From assembly GCF_002217985.1 (NCBI RefSeq), contig NZ_BCMI01000018.1, positions 1 to 63,866 on the forward strand: DNA of 63,866 bases, written 5' to 3'. Position numbers and translations under genes: made by a program. Below the pieces are notes generated by a model. That model was not told the origin of the DNA and did no database searches. It saw nothing but the letters and a program-made list of their open reading frames with translations. Below are positions 37,758-48,268 of the stretch, one piece after another. How positions within the stretch are numbered: position 1 is the stretch's first letter; each line of letters opens with the position of its first letter. The stretch comes from Secundilactobacillus pentosiphilus (GTDB taxonomy: Bacteria > Bacillota > Bacilli > Lactobacillales > Lactobacillaceae).

Positions 37758-38330
37758 TTACTTGCGCCGCCTAATCTTTCGCTTGATGCGTTCATTAGCA
37801 TTGTGGAACTGAATATGATCAATCCCAAATCGTTCACAGATAACTTCTTCTGTTTCCCCTGATACCAGCGCAATTAAAACTGATCTTTCCATTTTCGATA
37901 GGTCTTTTTTAACGGTTTCTAATAACCGCTGCTGAAAGATGACCAGGCTTTCTGACGAAAACAACCGTTCATCGGCTAACGTATCGGCAAAAAAAGTCGG
38001 GTTAGCGTCGATGGATGAAACGGGCCCGGGTGCTTTCCGTTTTTTAGCATTCAGCCGTCGAGCATAATCGCGCCGGCAGTTGAGTAACGCCGTTTTTAAG
38101 TAGGAACCAAACGCGTGGGTCCGGGTCACATCAAAACGATTAACAACTTCCCAAAGAATAATTCTTGATTCCTGAAGCCACTCAGATAACTCTAACTCCT
38201 GGATATAAAAGCGCTGCTGAATGCTTAAAATCAGTGGCCGATAACGGTCTAACAGTTCGATCAGCGCACTTTCACTACCTTCGCGGGCCTGCTCCACTAA
38301 AGTCCAATCAGCTTCATTGCTTATTAGCAT
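37758..38330 (-). CDS. sigH: Alternative sigma factor of the SigH/ComX type
   Basis: This 190-residue sigma-70 family protein has region 2 (ALIELLDRYRPLILSIQQRF...FDVTRTHAFGSYLKTALLN) and region 4 (LSKMERSVLIALVSGETEEVI...NERIKRKIRR). The location between yacP and rpmG is that of sigH in Bacillus; in lactic acid bacteria the family drives competence genes. The ATG at 38330 follows AAGGAGG; a longer frame has no site. Region 2 deviates from Bacillus SigH, so the regulon is not deducible. Confidence 0.8.
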   Translation of the reverse strand: MLISNEADWTLVEQAREGSESALIELLDRYRPLILSIQQRFYIQELELSEWLQESRIILWEVVNRFDVTRTHAFGSYLKTALLNCRRDYARRLNAKKRKAPGPVSSIDANPTFFADTLADERLFSSESLVIFQQRLLETVKKDLSKMERSVLIALVSGETEEVICERFGIDHIQFHNANERIKRKIRRRK

Positions 38331-38418
38331 TTGATTTCCTCCTTGAATTAATTGATGGCAACAATATACCAGCCGGCAATATTGGTGTATACCAAACAAG
38401 GAGAGCGAATTATCCGTC

Positions 38419-38511
38419 AAAAAAACAACCAATTTCTGATTTTGGCCCAGTAAAGCGGTTCATTTAGCGCTTTATTGAACTAGTCCAAAATTCAAATTGA
38501 TTGTTTTTTTA
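38419..38511. terminator. Long bidirectional hairpin between yacP and sigH
   Basis: An imperfect 32-36-base inverted repeat (38426-38457 and 38468-38503) is bounded by A- and T-runs on the two sides, so it can terminate either direction. It isolates sigH from the yacP group. Confidence 0.75.
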
Positions 38512-38525
38512 AACCAAATTTTTTC

Positions 38526-39065
38526 TTATTTCTTCGAATTACCGTCATCCCCCAAATGATCACGCAGCTGCTCTAACTTTGATAACTGCCCGTCACTCCA
38601 TGGGGAACGCCGAACCTGCCCCTTATCAGCAAACTTAACGGCTTGCGTATGCACCTCTTTACGGGTTCGGTTAATGTCGGTTAACAGTTCACCTGCCGGG
38701 ATTCTCAACGCCCCGGCAGAGAAAACCGTCCACTGTTCGGCTTGGTCGCTTGTAGCTACTTTTACCTGCGTAAACCGTGTCTGTTTTTGCTTTGTTAATG
38801 CCTCAATGTATTCATCAGCCGTTTGATCCTGTCCCGTCCAAACGACTTCCAAACCATATTGATCAAACTTCTGGGAGATACCGGGGACGTACATGGCATC
38901 AAAGACCACGATCATTTCGATCCGTTGATACTTGTGATACTCCGATAAAATCGCCAATAAATTGTCGCGGGCTTCTTCCAAACGCCCTGCCAACTTCAAC
39001 CGGTTTAAATCCGGCCAGTTACCGATCATATTGTAGGCATCAACGATTAAAATATCTTTTTTCAT
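38526..39065 (-). CDS. yacP: NYN-domain ribonuclease YacP (Rae1-like)
   Basis: This protein of 179 residues has the NYN/PIN-like nuclease fold: DILIVDAYNMIGNWPDL, MIVVFDAMYVPG and the later TSDQAEQW segment carry the acidic cluster. In Bacillus the homologue Rae1 cleaves mRNA in the ribosomal A site. The ATG at 39065 is preferred to a GTG three codons earlier. It follows rlmB by about 20 bases, as in Bacillus. Confidence 0.9.
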   Translation of the reverse strand: MKKDILIVDAYNMIGNWPDLNRLKLAGRLEEARDNLLAILSEYHKYQRIEMIVVFDAMYVPGISQKFDQYGLEVVWTGQDQTADEYIEALTKQKQTRFTQVKVATSDQAEQWTVFSAGALRIPAGELLTDINRTRKEVHTQAVKFADKGQVRRSPWSDGQLSKLEQLRDHLGDDGNSKK

Positions 39066-39083
39066 TGATTTCACCCAATTCGT

Positions 39084-39851
39084 TTAATTCAGTGGGTGAC
39101 GAGAAGAAAAGGCTTGGTACATCAGCAAACTGGCTGCCACACTGGCATTTAAGCTCTGCACATGCCCCACCATGGGGATCGTCAGCATCTCGTCCACCGT
39201 CTTTTTCAGCAGCGGTGAAATGCCCTTGCCTTCATTACCAATAATAATACCAACGGGTCCTTTAGCATCAAAGCGCCGGTAATCAGTGCCGTTCATATCC
39301 GTGCCAAACACCCAAAGGCCGCGATCCTTCAGCTCCTTCACCGTGTTTACTAAGTTAGTTACACGGGCAACCGGCACGTGCTCAATGGCTCCCGTCGAGG
39401 TTTTGGCAACCACACCAGTCAAGCCAACTGAACGCCGTTTCGGAATAATAATACCGTGTGCGCCGACTGCATCAGCTGTTCGCATGATCGATCCTAAATT
39501 ATGCGGATCATTGATGTTATCCAAAATGAGGAAAAATGGCTGCTCATCCTTCTCCTGAGCACGGGCAAATAAATCATCAATACTGGCATACTTATAAGCT
39601 GAAACGGCCAATACCACCCCCTGATGATTTTCATGGGGTGCCAATCGTTCTAACTTCGACTTTGGCACCATCTGGATCACCAAAGACCGTTTTTTAGCTA
39701 ATTTGATAATTTCGCCGATCAGCTCGTTCTTCAAGCCATCTTGAATAAAAACTTTATTGATTTCCTGATCACTTTTCAAAGCCGTAATTGCTGGATGGCG
39801 GCCGAAAATAAATTCAGAAGGTTCTTCCGATACTTGTTCGTTATCTTTCAT
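39084..39851 (-). CDS. rlmB: 23S rRNA 2'-O-methyltransferase, TrmH/SpoU family (RlmB)
   Basis: This SPOUT methyltransferase of 255 residues likely methylates G2251 of 23S rRNA. The N-terminal substrate domain begins [14 protein letters not shown]. The trefoil-knot motifs are [36 protein letters not shown] and [20 protein letters not shown]. The ATG at 39851 follows GGGAG; the start overlaps the mrnC end by 11 bases. Target specificity is inferred from family and position between mrnC and yacP. Confidence 0.92.
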   Translation of the reverse strand: MKDNEQVSEEPSEFIFGRHPAITALKSDQEINKVFIQDGLKNELIGEIIKLAKKRSLVIQMVPKSKLERLAPHENHQGVVLAVSAYKYASIDDLFARAQEKDEQPFFLILDNINDPHNLGSIMRTADAVGAHGIIIPKRRSVGLTGVVAKTSTGAIEHVPVARVTNLVNTVKELKDRGLWVFGTDMNGTDYRRFDAKGPVGIIIGNEGKGISPLLKKTVDEMLTIPMVGHVQSLNASVAASLLMYQAFSSRHPLN

Positions 39852-40263
39852 TTGGTAATCTCCCTGCTTCGACTTGTTCAATACACCATTGCGCCATTTC
39901 AGCTAAACGCTCCGTTTGATTACTCAAAGTTAAATAACCAAAAACCGCCTCAAACCCGGTGGAAATTCGGTACGTCATTACACTGGTATTTTTAGCGTGG
40001 GTGTAACTTTTAGCATTCCGGCCGCGCTTGAAATAATATTCTTCTTCTTCAGTCCAAAAACCGTCTTGTTCCATCAGCGAGATCAGCCCCGCCTGCGCCT
40101 TGGCAGAAACATACATGGTTGCCTTGTGCTGTAACTTATTGGGCCTCGTTAGTCCCTGCTCGATTAAATGACGTCTAATAAAGACTTCATACGCAGCGTC
40201 GCCCATGTAAGCCAAAACCACGCCGTTCAATTGCTTATAATCCTGTTGTGTCTGCTCGCTCAT
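39841..40263 (-). CDS. mrnC: Mini-ribonuclease 3
   Basis: MrnC matures 23S rRNA ends. Its 140 residues form only the RNase III catalytic fold ([17 protein letters not shown], the [10 protein letters not shown] end) and lack the double-stranded RNA-binding domain. Its ATG overlaps the cysS stop by four bases (ATGA), so it is translationally coupled. The order cysS-mrnC-rlmB-yacP equals Bacillus. Confidence 0.95.
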   Translation of the reverse strand: MSEQTQQDYKQLNGVVLAYMGDAAYEVFIRRHLIEQGLTRPNKLQHKATMYVSAKAQAGLISLMEQDGFWTEEEEYYFKRGRNAKSYTHAKNTSVMTYRISTGFEAVFGYLTLSNQTERLAEMAQWCIEQVEAGRLPNER

Positions 40264-41684
40264 ACGTTTCCTTTCCCGTCATCCCGGTGCCAGCGGGTTC
40301 CTTGAGGGGTATCTTCCAAAACGATCCCCTGCGCTTTTAACTGTTCACGAATTTCATCACTGCGTTCAAAATTACGGTCCTTCCGGGCTGCTAAGCGTTC
40401 GTTGATCAGTGATTCAATGCCGTCATCGTTAAGCGTTTCTTGTTTAAATTCGATGCCAAAAATATTCACTAATTCACTTAAAGTCTTCAAGATAAAGGCC
40501 ACGCTATCTTTAAAGACCACCGGTCGTTCGGCATAAACATTTCCTAATTTAGCCAGCTCATAGACCTGAGCAATCCCGTTTTGAACGTTAAAATCATCAT
40601 CCATTTGGTCAACAAAATCCGCTTCGATTTGGCGGATCTCTTGTTCGATCTTAGGGTCGTTGCCAGGTTCTGCATCCTTCATGCGGTAGGTTAAATTGTT
40701 AAAGGCCGTCTGCAGCCGTTTCAAATTATTCGCCGCATCATCGAGATTACCTTGAGTATACTGGATTGGCCGGCGATACTGGGTCGTTGCCATGAAAAAG
40801 CGCAGAACTTGCGGGTTCACCGTCTTCAAAATATCATGAACCGTGACAAAGTTGCCTAACGATTTACTCATCTTTTCGTTATCGTCACCAACCGTTACAA
40901 ATCCGTTATGCAGCCAGTAGTTAGCGAACTTCTGCCCGGTTTTAGCTTCACTTTGAGCAATTTCGTTTTCGTGATGCGGAAAAGTTAAATCCTGCCCGCC
41001 AGCATGAATGTCAATGGTATCGCCAAGGTACTTGGTTGCCATTACGGAACACTCAATGTGCCAGCCTGGCCGACCCTTACCCCACGGAGACTCCCATGAA
41101 ATTTCAGCCGGTTTAGCCGCCTTCCACAGCGCAAAGTCCACTGGATCTTCCTTACGGTTAACTTCTTCGGGATCAACGTGCTGACTAGCACCAACTTCAA
41201 GATCATCAATATTCTGATGAGATAGTTGACCATAGTGGGCGAATTTACGTGCCCGGTAGTACACGTCACCTTCAGATTCATAAGCGTAGCCCTTAGCGAT
41301 TAAATCCTGAATGAATTCAATAATATCTTTCATATTTTCGGTTGGCCGTGGGTGTTTGGTGGCCGGTTCGATGTTCAGTGCTTGAGTGTCTTTCATGAAA
41401 GCAGCAATAAAGCGGTCTGCAATTGCTGGAACCGTTGTGTGGCCATCCCTAGCCGCTTTGATCATTTTATCGTCAACATCCGTAAAGTTGGAGACGTATT
41501 TAACGTGATAACCCTTATATTCGAAGTAACGGCGAATGGTGTCAAACGCAATGGCACTGCGCGCGTTGCCAATATGAATGTAATTATATACAGTCGGTCC
41601 GCAGACGTACATTTTTACAATTCCTGAAGTAATGGGGGTGAACACTTCTTTTTGTCGTGTAAGTGTGTTGAATACCTTTAGCAT
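40260..41684 (-). CDS. cysS: Cysteinyl-tRNA synthetase
   Basis: This is a class I synthetase of 474 residues. The signatures are [21 protein letters not shown] (HIGH-like HIGN), the zinc ligands Cys28/Cys212-type with WHIECS and [21 protein letters not shown], and KMSKSLGNF (KMSKS). It charges tRNA-Cys. It leads the cysS-mrnC-rlmB-yacP unit. No T-box leader is visible upstream, and cysE, found between gltX and cysS in Bacillus, is missing. Confidence 0.97.
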   Translation of the reverse strand: MLKVFNTLTRQKEVFTPITSGIVKMYVCGPTVYNYIHIGNARSAIAFDTIRRYFEYKGYHVKYVSNFTDVDDKMIKAARDGHTTVPAIADRFIAAFMKDTQALNIEPATKHPRPTENMKDIIEFIQDLIAKGYAYESEGDVYYRARKFAHYGQLSHQNIDDLEVGASQHVDPEEVNRKEDPVDFALWKAAKPAEISWESPWGKGRPGWHIECSVMATKYLGDTIDIHAGGQDLTFPHHENEIAQSEAKTGQKFANYWLHNGFVTVGDDNEKMSKSLGNFVTVHDILKTVNPQVLRFFMATTQYRRPIQYTQGNLDDAANNLKRLQTAFNNLTYRMKDAEPGNDPKIEQEIRQIEADFVDQMDDDFNVQNGIAQVYELAKLGNVYAERPVVFKDSVAFILKTLSELVNIFGIEFKQETLNDDGIESLINERLAARKDRNFERSDEIREQLKAQGIVLEDTPQGTRWHRDDGKGNV

Positions 41685-41819
41685 GTGCGAACTCCTCTCT
41701 AATTAATCGTAAGTATATTTTATCATAATTAATCTGTGTACCGACATTTTTAGCGATATCGTTACAATTAATTAGGATTCACTGCTAACCATGATTCTTG
41801 TAAATCCCCAAAAATCAGA

Positions 41820-41866
41820 AAGAGGCTGGTCACAGATCTACTTATCTGCGATCAAGCCCCTTACAG
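41820..41866 (-). terminator. Probable gltX terminator
   Basis: A GGGGCT/AGCCTC outer stem and a GCAGAT/ATCTGT inner stem form an interrupted hairpin just after gltX, followed by TTTCTG on the minus strand. It is less regular than other terminators here. Confidence 0.5.
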
Positions 41867-41872
41867 TTTAAA

Positions 41873-43366
41873 CTAGTTTTTATCTAATTGTGCCAAGGTC
41901 TGAGCCACGTGCTTCAAAGTCTTGTCACGGCCGACTAATTCAATCGATTCTGGTAATTCTGGTCCGTGCATTTCGTGGGTAACGGCGATTCGGATCGGCA
42001 TCCAAAGTTTCCGTCCCTTAATGCCAGTATCCTTTTGAATGGCCTTAATGGTTGCCAGAATCTGAACTTTATCAAAAATAGGTAACTTTTTGATCCGTTC
42101 AGAGAATTCTTTTAAGACAACTGGTGCTGTATCATTAGAAATTTCGTCCAATGCTTCACCGCTAACTTCTTCAGGTTCTTTAAAGAATACGCTGGCCATG
42201 TCGTTGATTTGAGCCATGTAGCTCATTTGCTGCTTATAAAGGTTGATCAGCTGACGGGCCCATTCCAGCGTCTTAGCATCTGGATTTTCAGGAATGTTAC
42301 CAGCTTTGATCAACTGCTGCAAAGCAAGGTCAACCACAACGTCTTCATCGGAAGATTTCACGTACTGGTTGTTGATCCATTCCAACTTCTTCTTGTCAAA
42401 AGTAGCTGGTGACTTGCTCAACCGTTTTTCATCGTACATCTTGACGAGTTCTTTCAGTGAGTAAATTTCGTCTTCACCCACTGGCGACCAGCCAAGTAAG
42501 ATGATGAAGTTTAATAAAGCATCCGGCAAGTAGCCTAACTTACGGTACTGTTCGATAAACTGCAAAACGGTTTCATCACGCTTAGAAAGCTTCTTACCAG
42601 TATCCTTGCTGATGATCAAACTCATGTGACCGAACTTCGGTGGATTCCAGCCAAAGGCTTCGTAAATCATCAGTTGCTTAGGTGTATTGGCAACGTGATC
42701 ATCACCACGGAAAACGTGTGAGATCTTCATCAAATGGTCATCCAAAACAACGGCAAAGTTGTAGGTTGGAATACCATCTGCTTTGACAATGACAAAGTCG
42801 CCGCCAATGGTATCTGAATCAAAGGAAACTTTGCCCTTAACCATGTCATCCCAAGCATAAGTTTGGTGTTCTGGGACGTGAAAACGGATAACCGGCTTGA
42901 GCCCCTTTGCTTCAGCCTCAGCCATCTTAGCCTTGATCTCATCGTCTGACATCCCGGCATATTCATATTCATAGTGGGGCATCTCGTGTCGTGCACGCTG
43001 TGCTTCACGGTCTGCTTCCAGTTCATCTTCAGTTCGGTAAGACTTGTAGGCTTTACCTTCATCTAGCAGCTGCTGGATATAAGGCTTGTAGATGTCAAAA
43101 CGTTCTGATTGACGATAAGGGCCGTATTCACCTGGCTTGTCAGGACCTTCATCCCAGTCCAAGCCTAACCAGCGTAAATTATCTAACTGGCTTTTTTCAC
43201 CGTCAGCCACATTCCGCTTTGTATCGGTATCTTCGATTCGAATAATAAACTTACCCTTGTAGTGACGCGCAAACAAGTAATTAAATAGTGCTGTCCGTGC
43301 GTTACCAATATGCAGATGTCCAGTAGGACTAGGTGCATACCGAACGCGAATTGAATCATTTGCCAA
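41873..43366 (-). CDS. gltX: Glutamyl-tRNA synthetase
   Basis: This class I synthetase of 497 residues charges tRNA-Glu, and in this group commonly also tRNA-Gln for later amidation. The N-terminus [27 protein letters not shown] carries the HIGH motif and LSKRDETV the KMSKS-type loop. The start is TTG following GAGGCGG. It has its own unit between yacL and cysS; ispDF, which sit upstream in Bacillus, are absent, as fits an organism using the mevalonate pathway. Confidence 0.96.
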   Translation of the reverse strand: MANDSIRVRYAPSPTGHLHIGNARTALFNYLFARHYKGKFIIRIEDTDTKRNVADGEKSQLDNLRWLGLDWDEGPDKPGEYGPYRQSERFDIYKPYIQQLLDEGKAYKSYRTEDELEADREAQRARHEMPHYEYEYAGMSDDEIKAKMAEAEAKGLKPVIRFHVPEHQTYAWDDMVKGKVSFDSDTIGGDFVIVKADGIPTYNFAVVLDDHLMKISHVFRGDDHVANTPKQLMIYEAFGWNPPKFGHMSLIISKDTGKKLSKRDETVLQFIEQYRKLGYLPDALLNFIILLGWSPVGEDEIYSLKELVKMYDEKRLSKSPATFDKKKLEWINNQYVKSSDEDVVVDLALQQLIKAGNIPENPDAKTLEWARQLINLYKQQMSYMAQINDMASVFFKEPEEVSGEALDEISNDTAPVVLKEFSERIKKLPIFDKVQILATIKAIQKDTGIKGRKLWMPIRIAVTHEMHGPELPESIELVGRDKTLKHVAQTLAQLDKN

Positions 43367-43418
43367 TATCTATTCCGCCTCTTTCAAAATATTTCGATTT
43401 AAAAAACTGAACCTTGTC

Positions 43419-43462
43419 CGTCAATAAAGGGATACACCGCTTGATGCATCCCCTTATCAACG
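43419..43462. terminator. Long inverted repeat after yacL
   Basis: An 18-position inverted repeat CGTcAATAAaGGGATaCA with an 8-base loop lies between yacL and gltX. It resembles the repeat at 49227-49286. It lacks a clear T-run. Confidence 0.55.
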
Positions 43463-43541
43463 AATACTTCACACACTGTTTCAGTGTACCAAAAAATCGA
43501 TATCTTTTCTAAGTTTACAATGGAACTGCTGAAAAGAAAAG

Positions 43542-44726
43542 TTAGTTTGACTTCTTCTTATTATTTTTTTGTTTTCCCGCGCCATTTTGATGCGCGTTAT
43601 CGTTTTTTTCGTTCTCCTCATCAATTTCATGAGTTGAATGTGCCGGTTTGGCAAAAATCATCCGGCCTGCGTCAGTTTGAATAGCCGAAGTAACGATCAC
43701 ATCAAGGTGTTCGTTTAAGTAAAAGCGGCCGTCTTCAACCACCACCATCGTACCGTCATCCAGGTAGGCAACTCCTTGTTGACGCTCCGTTCCGTTCTTA
43801 ACCACCATGACATCCAAATGTTCTCCTGGAATCACCCGCGGCTTCAAAGCGTTTGCCAACGCGTTGATGTTAAGCACCTGCACCTTCTGAAATTCAATCA
43901 CTTTATTCAAGTTGTAATCGTTAGTGACGATCACACCGTCAACTTCTTTGGCTAACCGAATCAGCTTGCTGTCAACCTCAGAAATATCGTCATAGTCGCC
44001 TTCGTACATTTCAACCGGAATAATGTTTTCCTCGCGCAGTTTATTTAGAATATCCAATCCACGGCGACCGCGAACACGTTTGATACTATCACTGGAATCG
44101 GCAATATACTGCAACTCGTAAAGCACAAAATTCGGGACTAATAAAGTACCTTCAATAAAACCTGTCTTAACCAGATCATAGATGCGGCCATCGATCAAAA
44201 TATTCGTGTCCAAAATCTTGTAGTGATGGTAGTTTTCGTCGATTGGCCGATCAATGATGCTGTCTCCGCCATCCTCATTCTTCTTGGTACGAAAGGTAAA
44301 CAGCTTTCGCCATTCGTCGCGCTTGGTTGTTCCCAGCCGAAATCCTAACCAGCCAAATAAAATCATCAGAATAATTGGGACGACGCCACTGAAAATCGGT
44401 GAGTTCAACCGGTACAGCGGTGTTGAAATTAAAATGGCAAAAACCAAGCCTACAATCGTGGAAATACTACCAAACAGCAAATAAGCCGGACTTTTTGAAG
44501 TCAGTGATTTTTCAAACCGGTTAATTAAGCGCTCAATGTAACCTGAAAAAACGAGGGATAATAGCCAAAACAATAACGCGCCAATAACCGCATTTGTAAA
44601 CTCATTGTTCAACCACGTTCGTGTTGAATAGCCAAATCCTGCCCAAACTAGCGGTAGATAAACCACCCCAAGTCCAATACCGATAAACGCAAAAATTCCT
44701 TGAATAATTGCTCTCTTCTTGTTCAA
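43542..44726 (-). CDS. yacL: Membrane-anchored PIN/TRAM-domain protein YacL
   Basis: This 394-residue protein has four N-terminal membrane segments (about 8-125), a PIN-type nuclease domain starting ILDTNILIDGRIYDLV with acidic residues again at VDGVIVTNDYNLN, and a C-terminal TRAM domain (about 300-360) followed by a polar Lys/Asn tail. The start is TTG eight bases after GGAGG. It lies downstream of radA. The family is presumed to be an RNase, but its target is unknown. Confidence 0.9.
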   Translation of the reverse strand: MNKKRAIIQGIFAFIGIGLGVVYLPLVWAGFGYSTRTWLNNEFTNAVIGALLFWLLSLVFSGYIERLINRFEKSLTSKSPAYLLFGSISTIVGLVFAILISTPLYRLNSPIFSGVVPIILMILFGWLGFRLGTTKRDEWRKLFTFRTKKNEDGGDSIIDRPIDENYHHYKILDTNILIDGRIYDLVKTGFIEGTLLVPNFVLYELQYIADSSDSIKRVRGRRGLDILNKLREENIIPVEMYEGDYDDISEVDSKLIRLAKEVDGVIVTNDYNLNKVIEFQKVQVLNINALANALKPRVIPGEHLDVMVVKNGTERQQGVAYLDDGTMVVVEDGRFYLNEHLDVIVTSAIQTDAGRMIFAKPAHSTHEIDEENEKNDNAHQNGAGKQKNNKKKSN

Positions 44727-44746
44727 TTAATTCACCTCCAACTCCA

Positions 44747-46120
44747 TTATGCCAAAATTTGATGCAGTGCCTCACCAAGTGTTGCGACCCCAATCACTTC
44801 AATATCTGTCGGCGGTGTCCAGTCCTTCAGGTTGTTCTTGGGGATGTAGATCCGTTTGAACCCCAGCTTAGAGGCTTCCTTGACCCGGTCTTCAACCCGG
44901 TTCACCCGGCGGACTTCACCAGTCAGGCCAATTTCACCAACGTAGCATTCATTGGGGTTAGTTCCCTTATCACGGTACGAACTGGCAATACTAATGGCCA
45001 ATGCCAGATCGATTGCCGGTTCATCCAGTTTAACTCCCCCAGCTGCTTTTAAATAAGCATCCTGATTTTGAAGCATGAGGTTAGCCCGCTTTTCCAACAC
45101 CGCCATAATCAATGATACGCGGTTTCGGTCAAGTCCGGAAGCAGTTCGTTGTGCATTTCCGAAAACGGAGGGGGTTAAAAGCGCCTGGATCTCAACCAAA
45201 ATTGGCCTCGTTCCCTCCATTGAAACCACAATCGCCGAACCGGTAGCGTCTTTTAAACGCTCCTCTAGAAAAATTTCTGACGGATTCTTAACTTCTTTCA
45301 AACCCGTTTCCTGCATTTCAAAGATACCTAGTTCATTAGTCGATCCAAACCGGTTCTTCACCGCCCTGAGAATACGGTAAGTATGGTGCAGATCACCTTC
45401 AAAATAAAGTACGGTATCAACCATATGTTCCAAAACTTTAGGGCCGGCAATCGCGCCACCCTTTGTCACGTGGCCCACCACGAAAATGGTGACTCCCTGT
45501 GATTTAGCAATCCGCATCAACTCTGCGGTAACTTGCCGAATTTGCGACACTGACCCAATGGCGGAAGTAATCTCCGGCTCAGACATGGTCTGGACGGAGT
45601 CAATGACAACGTAATCCGGTTTCATCTCAGTGATGTTAGACCGAATCCGACTCATATCGGTTTCAGGATACAAGTAAAGGTTGTCACTGGCAACCCCTAA
45701 TCGATTAGCACGCATTTTGATTTGGTTAGCACTTTCCTCACCGGAAACGTAAAGGACTTTACCGCCGGTTTGACTGAGCTGGCCGGAAACCTGCAGCAGT
45801 AGGGTCGATTTACCGATCCCAGGATCGCCGCCAATTAAGATTAAGGATCCAGGCACAACGCCGCCGCCAAGAACCCGGTTAAGTTCACCCATTTGCGTTT
45901 TAACCCGGGGCTCTTTTTGCATTGAAACTGAGGCCAGCTTTTCTGGTTTAGTGACCACGCCGCCACTTAAACTAGTTGCCGTTTTCGCAGTTGCGGTTGC
46001 TGGTGCGATCACCTCTTCAACAAAGGTATTCCACTTCCCGCAATTTGGGCAGCGTCCCAAAAAGCGCGGCGCTTGGTAACCGCATTCTTGACAGACAAAC
46101 TGTGTTTTTTCTTTTGCCAA
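44747..46120 (-). CDS. radA: DNA repair protein RadA
   Basis: RadA is a RecA-like helicase that aids branch migration during recombination. The 457-residue protein has an N-terminal CxxC...CxxC zinc finger ([21 protein letters not shown]), Walker [11 protein letters not shown], the diagnostic [11 protein letters not shown], and a C-terminal Lon-like domain. A TTG at 46129 abuts the ribosome site; TTG 46120 is nine bases after AAAGGA and gives the usual [15 protein letters not shown] start. disA, the usual Bacillus neighbour, is absent; dut precedes it. Confidence 0.93.
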   Translation of the reverse strand: MAKEKTQFVCQECGYQAPRFLGRCPNCGKWNTFVEEVIAPATATAKTATSLSGGVVTKPEKLASVSMQKEPRVKTQMGELNRVLGGGVVPGSLILIGGDPGIGKSTLLLQVSGQLSQTGGKVLYVSGEESANQIKMRANRLGVASDNLYLYPETDMSRIRSNITEMKPDYVVIDSVQTMSEPEITSAIGSVSQIRQVTAELMRIAKSQGVTIFVVGHVTKGGAIAGPKVLEHMVDTVLYFEGDLHHTYRILRAVKNRFGSTNELGIFEMQETGLKEVKNPSEIFLEERLKDATGSAIVVSMEGTRPILVEIQALLTPSVFGNAQRTASGLDRNRVSLIMAVLEKRANLMLQNQDAYLKAAGGVKLDEPAIDLALAISIASSYRDKGTNPNECYVGEIGLTGEVRRVNRVEDRVKEASKLGFKRIYIPKNNLKDWTPPTDIEVIGVATLGEALHQILA

Positions 46121-46227
46121 TCGCTTCAATCCTTTCCGGTCATACTTTGACTATTACTAACCAATCTTATTTTAGCATAGTCTCGGCCTTTTGCAGGCAT
46201 CGACCACTGAGCTTTAATCCTTTTTAA

Positions 46228-46764
46228 TCACTTGCCTGAAGAACCGAAACCACCCTGTCGTTTTTGTTGCGGCTCTTGCTCATTATCAGCCGTTAAATAA
46301 TGCATGAAAATTCCCTGACCAATCCGATCACCCTTCGCAACCTTGGCATCCGTCAAGCCAAAATTCAGCACCTGCATAAAAATTTCGCCTTCGTTGCTCT
46401 CATTATTATAATAATCAGCATCGATCACGCCGATCCCATTTGGAATGACGAGACTGCGCTTTAGCGGATTACTGGACCGATTAGCCAGGACCAGCACTTC
46501 ACCGTCACCCATATACGCCTTGATCCCGGTTGGAATCAAAAACGGTTTGAGAATCTTGCGCGCCTTTTGCAGCGTTGCATCATCAACGTTTTCTTGATGA
46601 CGAATCGCCCACAGCACTTTTAGAAAATCCATTTTCCAGATACTTGGGACTTTAAAATCAACGGCACTTTCAAAATCATACCCTGCAGCCCTTTTAGTGG
46701 TGCGGTACGGTAAATGCAGTCCCTCGTCAGCATATGAAGAAACAATTTCAAATCCTCGTGTCAT
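46228..46764 (-). CDS. dut: dUTP diphosphatase
   Basis: Dut hydrolyses dUTP to dUMP, keeping uracil out of DNA and feeding dTMP synthesis. The trimeric family motifs are RTTKRAAGYDFESAVDF (I), NRSSNPLKRSLVIPNGIGVIDADYYN (II-III), AKGDRIGQGIF (IV) and GGFGSSGK (V). The 178 residues include an insertion of about 35 residues after motif I, giving a longer-than-usual form. The ATG at 46764 follows AGGGG. The gene precedes radA, as in other lactobacilli. Confidence 0.93.
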   Translation of the reverse strand: MTRGFEIVSSYADEGLHLPYRTTKRAAGYDFESAVDFKVPSIWKMDFLKVLWAIRHQENVDDATLQKARKILKPFLIPTGIKAYMGDGEVLVLANRSSNPLKRSLVIPNGIGVIDADYYNNESNEGEIFMQVLNFGLTDAKVAKGDRIGQGIFMHYLTADNEQEPQQKRQGGFGSSGK

Positions 46765-46907
46765 ATCATTTTCCCCTTTCACACATGTGTTTTATCTTAC
46801 ACTATATAATTACCGGAAAACACCCCAAAAGTTACTTGCTGTCAGCTCATTTTGCCGCCAAAATGTTGTACAATAATGACTATTGAACGAGAAGGAGTGT
46901 GAACCAT

Positions 46908-48251
46908 TTGAGTAATGAAAAACAAGCTGCTATCAGCAGCGATCAAATTACCCGTTATCAGACTTTATTTAACGAACGCAAGGATGCAAAAGTGGTCGAA
47001 CGTGCAGTGACTCACCAGGGAATCTTAGCCACCAGTGCTGACTTCGCCTCTGACACCGACATGACACCCGTCTTTTCCCTTGAACTGGATACCGGTAAAG
47101 TGGCTAATCAAAAACAAAGCGGCCGTTGCTGGATGTTTGCCGCATTAAACACGATGCGCCATCACCTAGCTGATTTGTTCAAATTGAGCGACTTTGAACT
47201 TTCCCAAAACTACACTTATTTCTGGGATAAATTTGAAAAAGCCAACTACTTCTACCAAAACGTGCTCAACACGGCTGATCAGCCGTTAAACAGCCGTAAA
47301 GTAGCCTTCTTAATGACCACCCCGCAACAGGATGGCGGTCAATGGGACATGCTTTGCGCCATCATTGAAAAGTACGGCATCGTGCCCAAGTCAGTCATGC
47401 CCGAAACTTATAGCAGTTCAAAGTCCAGTGAGCTAAACAGCACCCTGAACAAAAAGTTACGTAAGGATGCCGTTACGCTCCGAGCTTTAGCAGCAAAGAA
47501 TGCCAGTGATGATGAAATTGCCGCTGCCCGCGACAAAATGCTCGGTGAAGTTTACCGTCTGCTATGCTACACGTTAGGCGAACCGGCGCAAAAATTTGAT
47601 TTCGAATATCGCGATGATGACCAGAACTACCATATCGACCGCGATTTAACACCAAAGTCATTCTATGATAAATACGTTGGTTGGAACCTAGACGATTACG
47701 TTTCCGTGATCAACGCCCCAACAGATGACAAGCCCTACAATCAAACTTACACCATCGAAATGCTGGGCAACGTGCTTGGCGGCCGAGCAGTTAAACACTT
47801 GAACGTCACCATGGACGACTTCAAGAAGCTAGCCATCGCCCAATTAAAGGACGGTCAAAGTGTCTGGTTTGGCTGTGATGTTGGTCAAAGCTCTGACCGT
47901 CAAAAGGGCATTATGGACACCAACGCCTATAACAAAGACCAACTGCTGGATTTGGACTTATCCATGACAAAAGCGGAACGGCTAGACTACGCCGAAAGTT
48001 TAATGACCCATGCGATGGTCATTACCGGCGTTGACCTGGTGGACGGCAAGCCAACCAAGTGGAAAGTTGAAAACAGCTGGGGTGAAAAAGTTGGTACTAA
48101 AGGTTACTTCGTCATGAGTGACAGCTGGATGGAAGCGTATTGCTACCAAGTTGTTGTCAACAAGAAGTACCTCTCTGAAGAACTACGCAAGGCGCAGGAG
48201 AAAGCACCAACCGTTTTAGCACCATGGGACCCAATGGGTGCCTTAGCTTAA
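46908..48251 (+). CDS. pepC: Aminopeptidase C (bleomycin hydrolase family)
   Basis: PepC is a cytoplasmic cysteine aminopeptidase that trims N-terminal residues of peptides taken up from the medium. Catalytic residues are Cys in NQKQSGRCWMF, His in LMTHAMVITG and Asn in VENSWGEK. The 447 residues equal the family length. The GTG at 46899 abuts the AAGGAG site, so TTG at 46908 (MSNEKQ), ten bases from it, is more likely. The gene is monocistronic and converges on gpmA through a repeat element. Confidence 0.94.
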   Translation: MSNEKQAAISSDQITRYQTLFNERKDAKVVERAVTHQGILATSADFASDTDMTPVFSLELDTGKVANQKQSGRCWMFAALNTMRHHLADLFKLSDFELSQNYTYFWDKFEKANYFYQNVLNTADQPLNSRKVAFLMTTPQQDGGQWDMLCAIIEKYGIVPKSVMPETYSSSKSSELNSTLNKKLRKDAVTLRALAAKNASDDEIAAARDKMLGEVYRLLCYTLGEPAQKFDFEYRDDDQNYHIDRDLTPKSFYDKYVGWNLDDYVSVINAPTDDKPYNQTYTIEMLGNVLGGRAVKHLNVTMDDFKKLAIAQLKDGQSVWFGCDVGQSSDRQKGIMDTNAYNKDQLLDLDLSMTKAERLDYAESLMTHAMVITGVDLVDGKPTKWKVENSWGEKVGTKGYFVMSDSWMEAYCYQVVVNKKYLSEELRKAQEKAPTVLAPWDPMGALA

Positions 48252-48268
48252 GCGCCAACTGCAAAAGG

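Noticed and set aside
41685-41760. T-box riboswitch upstream of cysS
   Set aside because: The gap is short and lacks the conserved T-box sequence and antiterminator.
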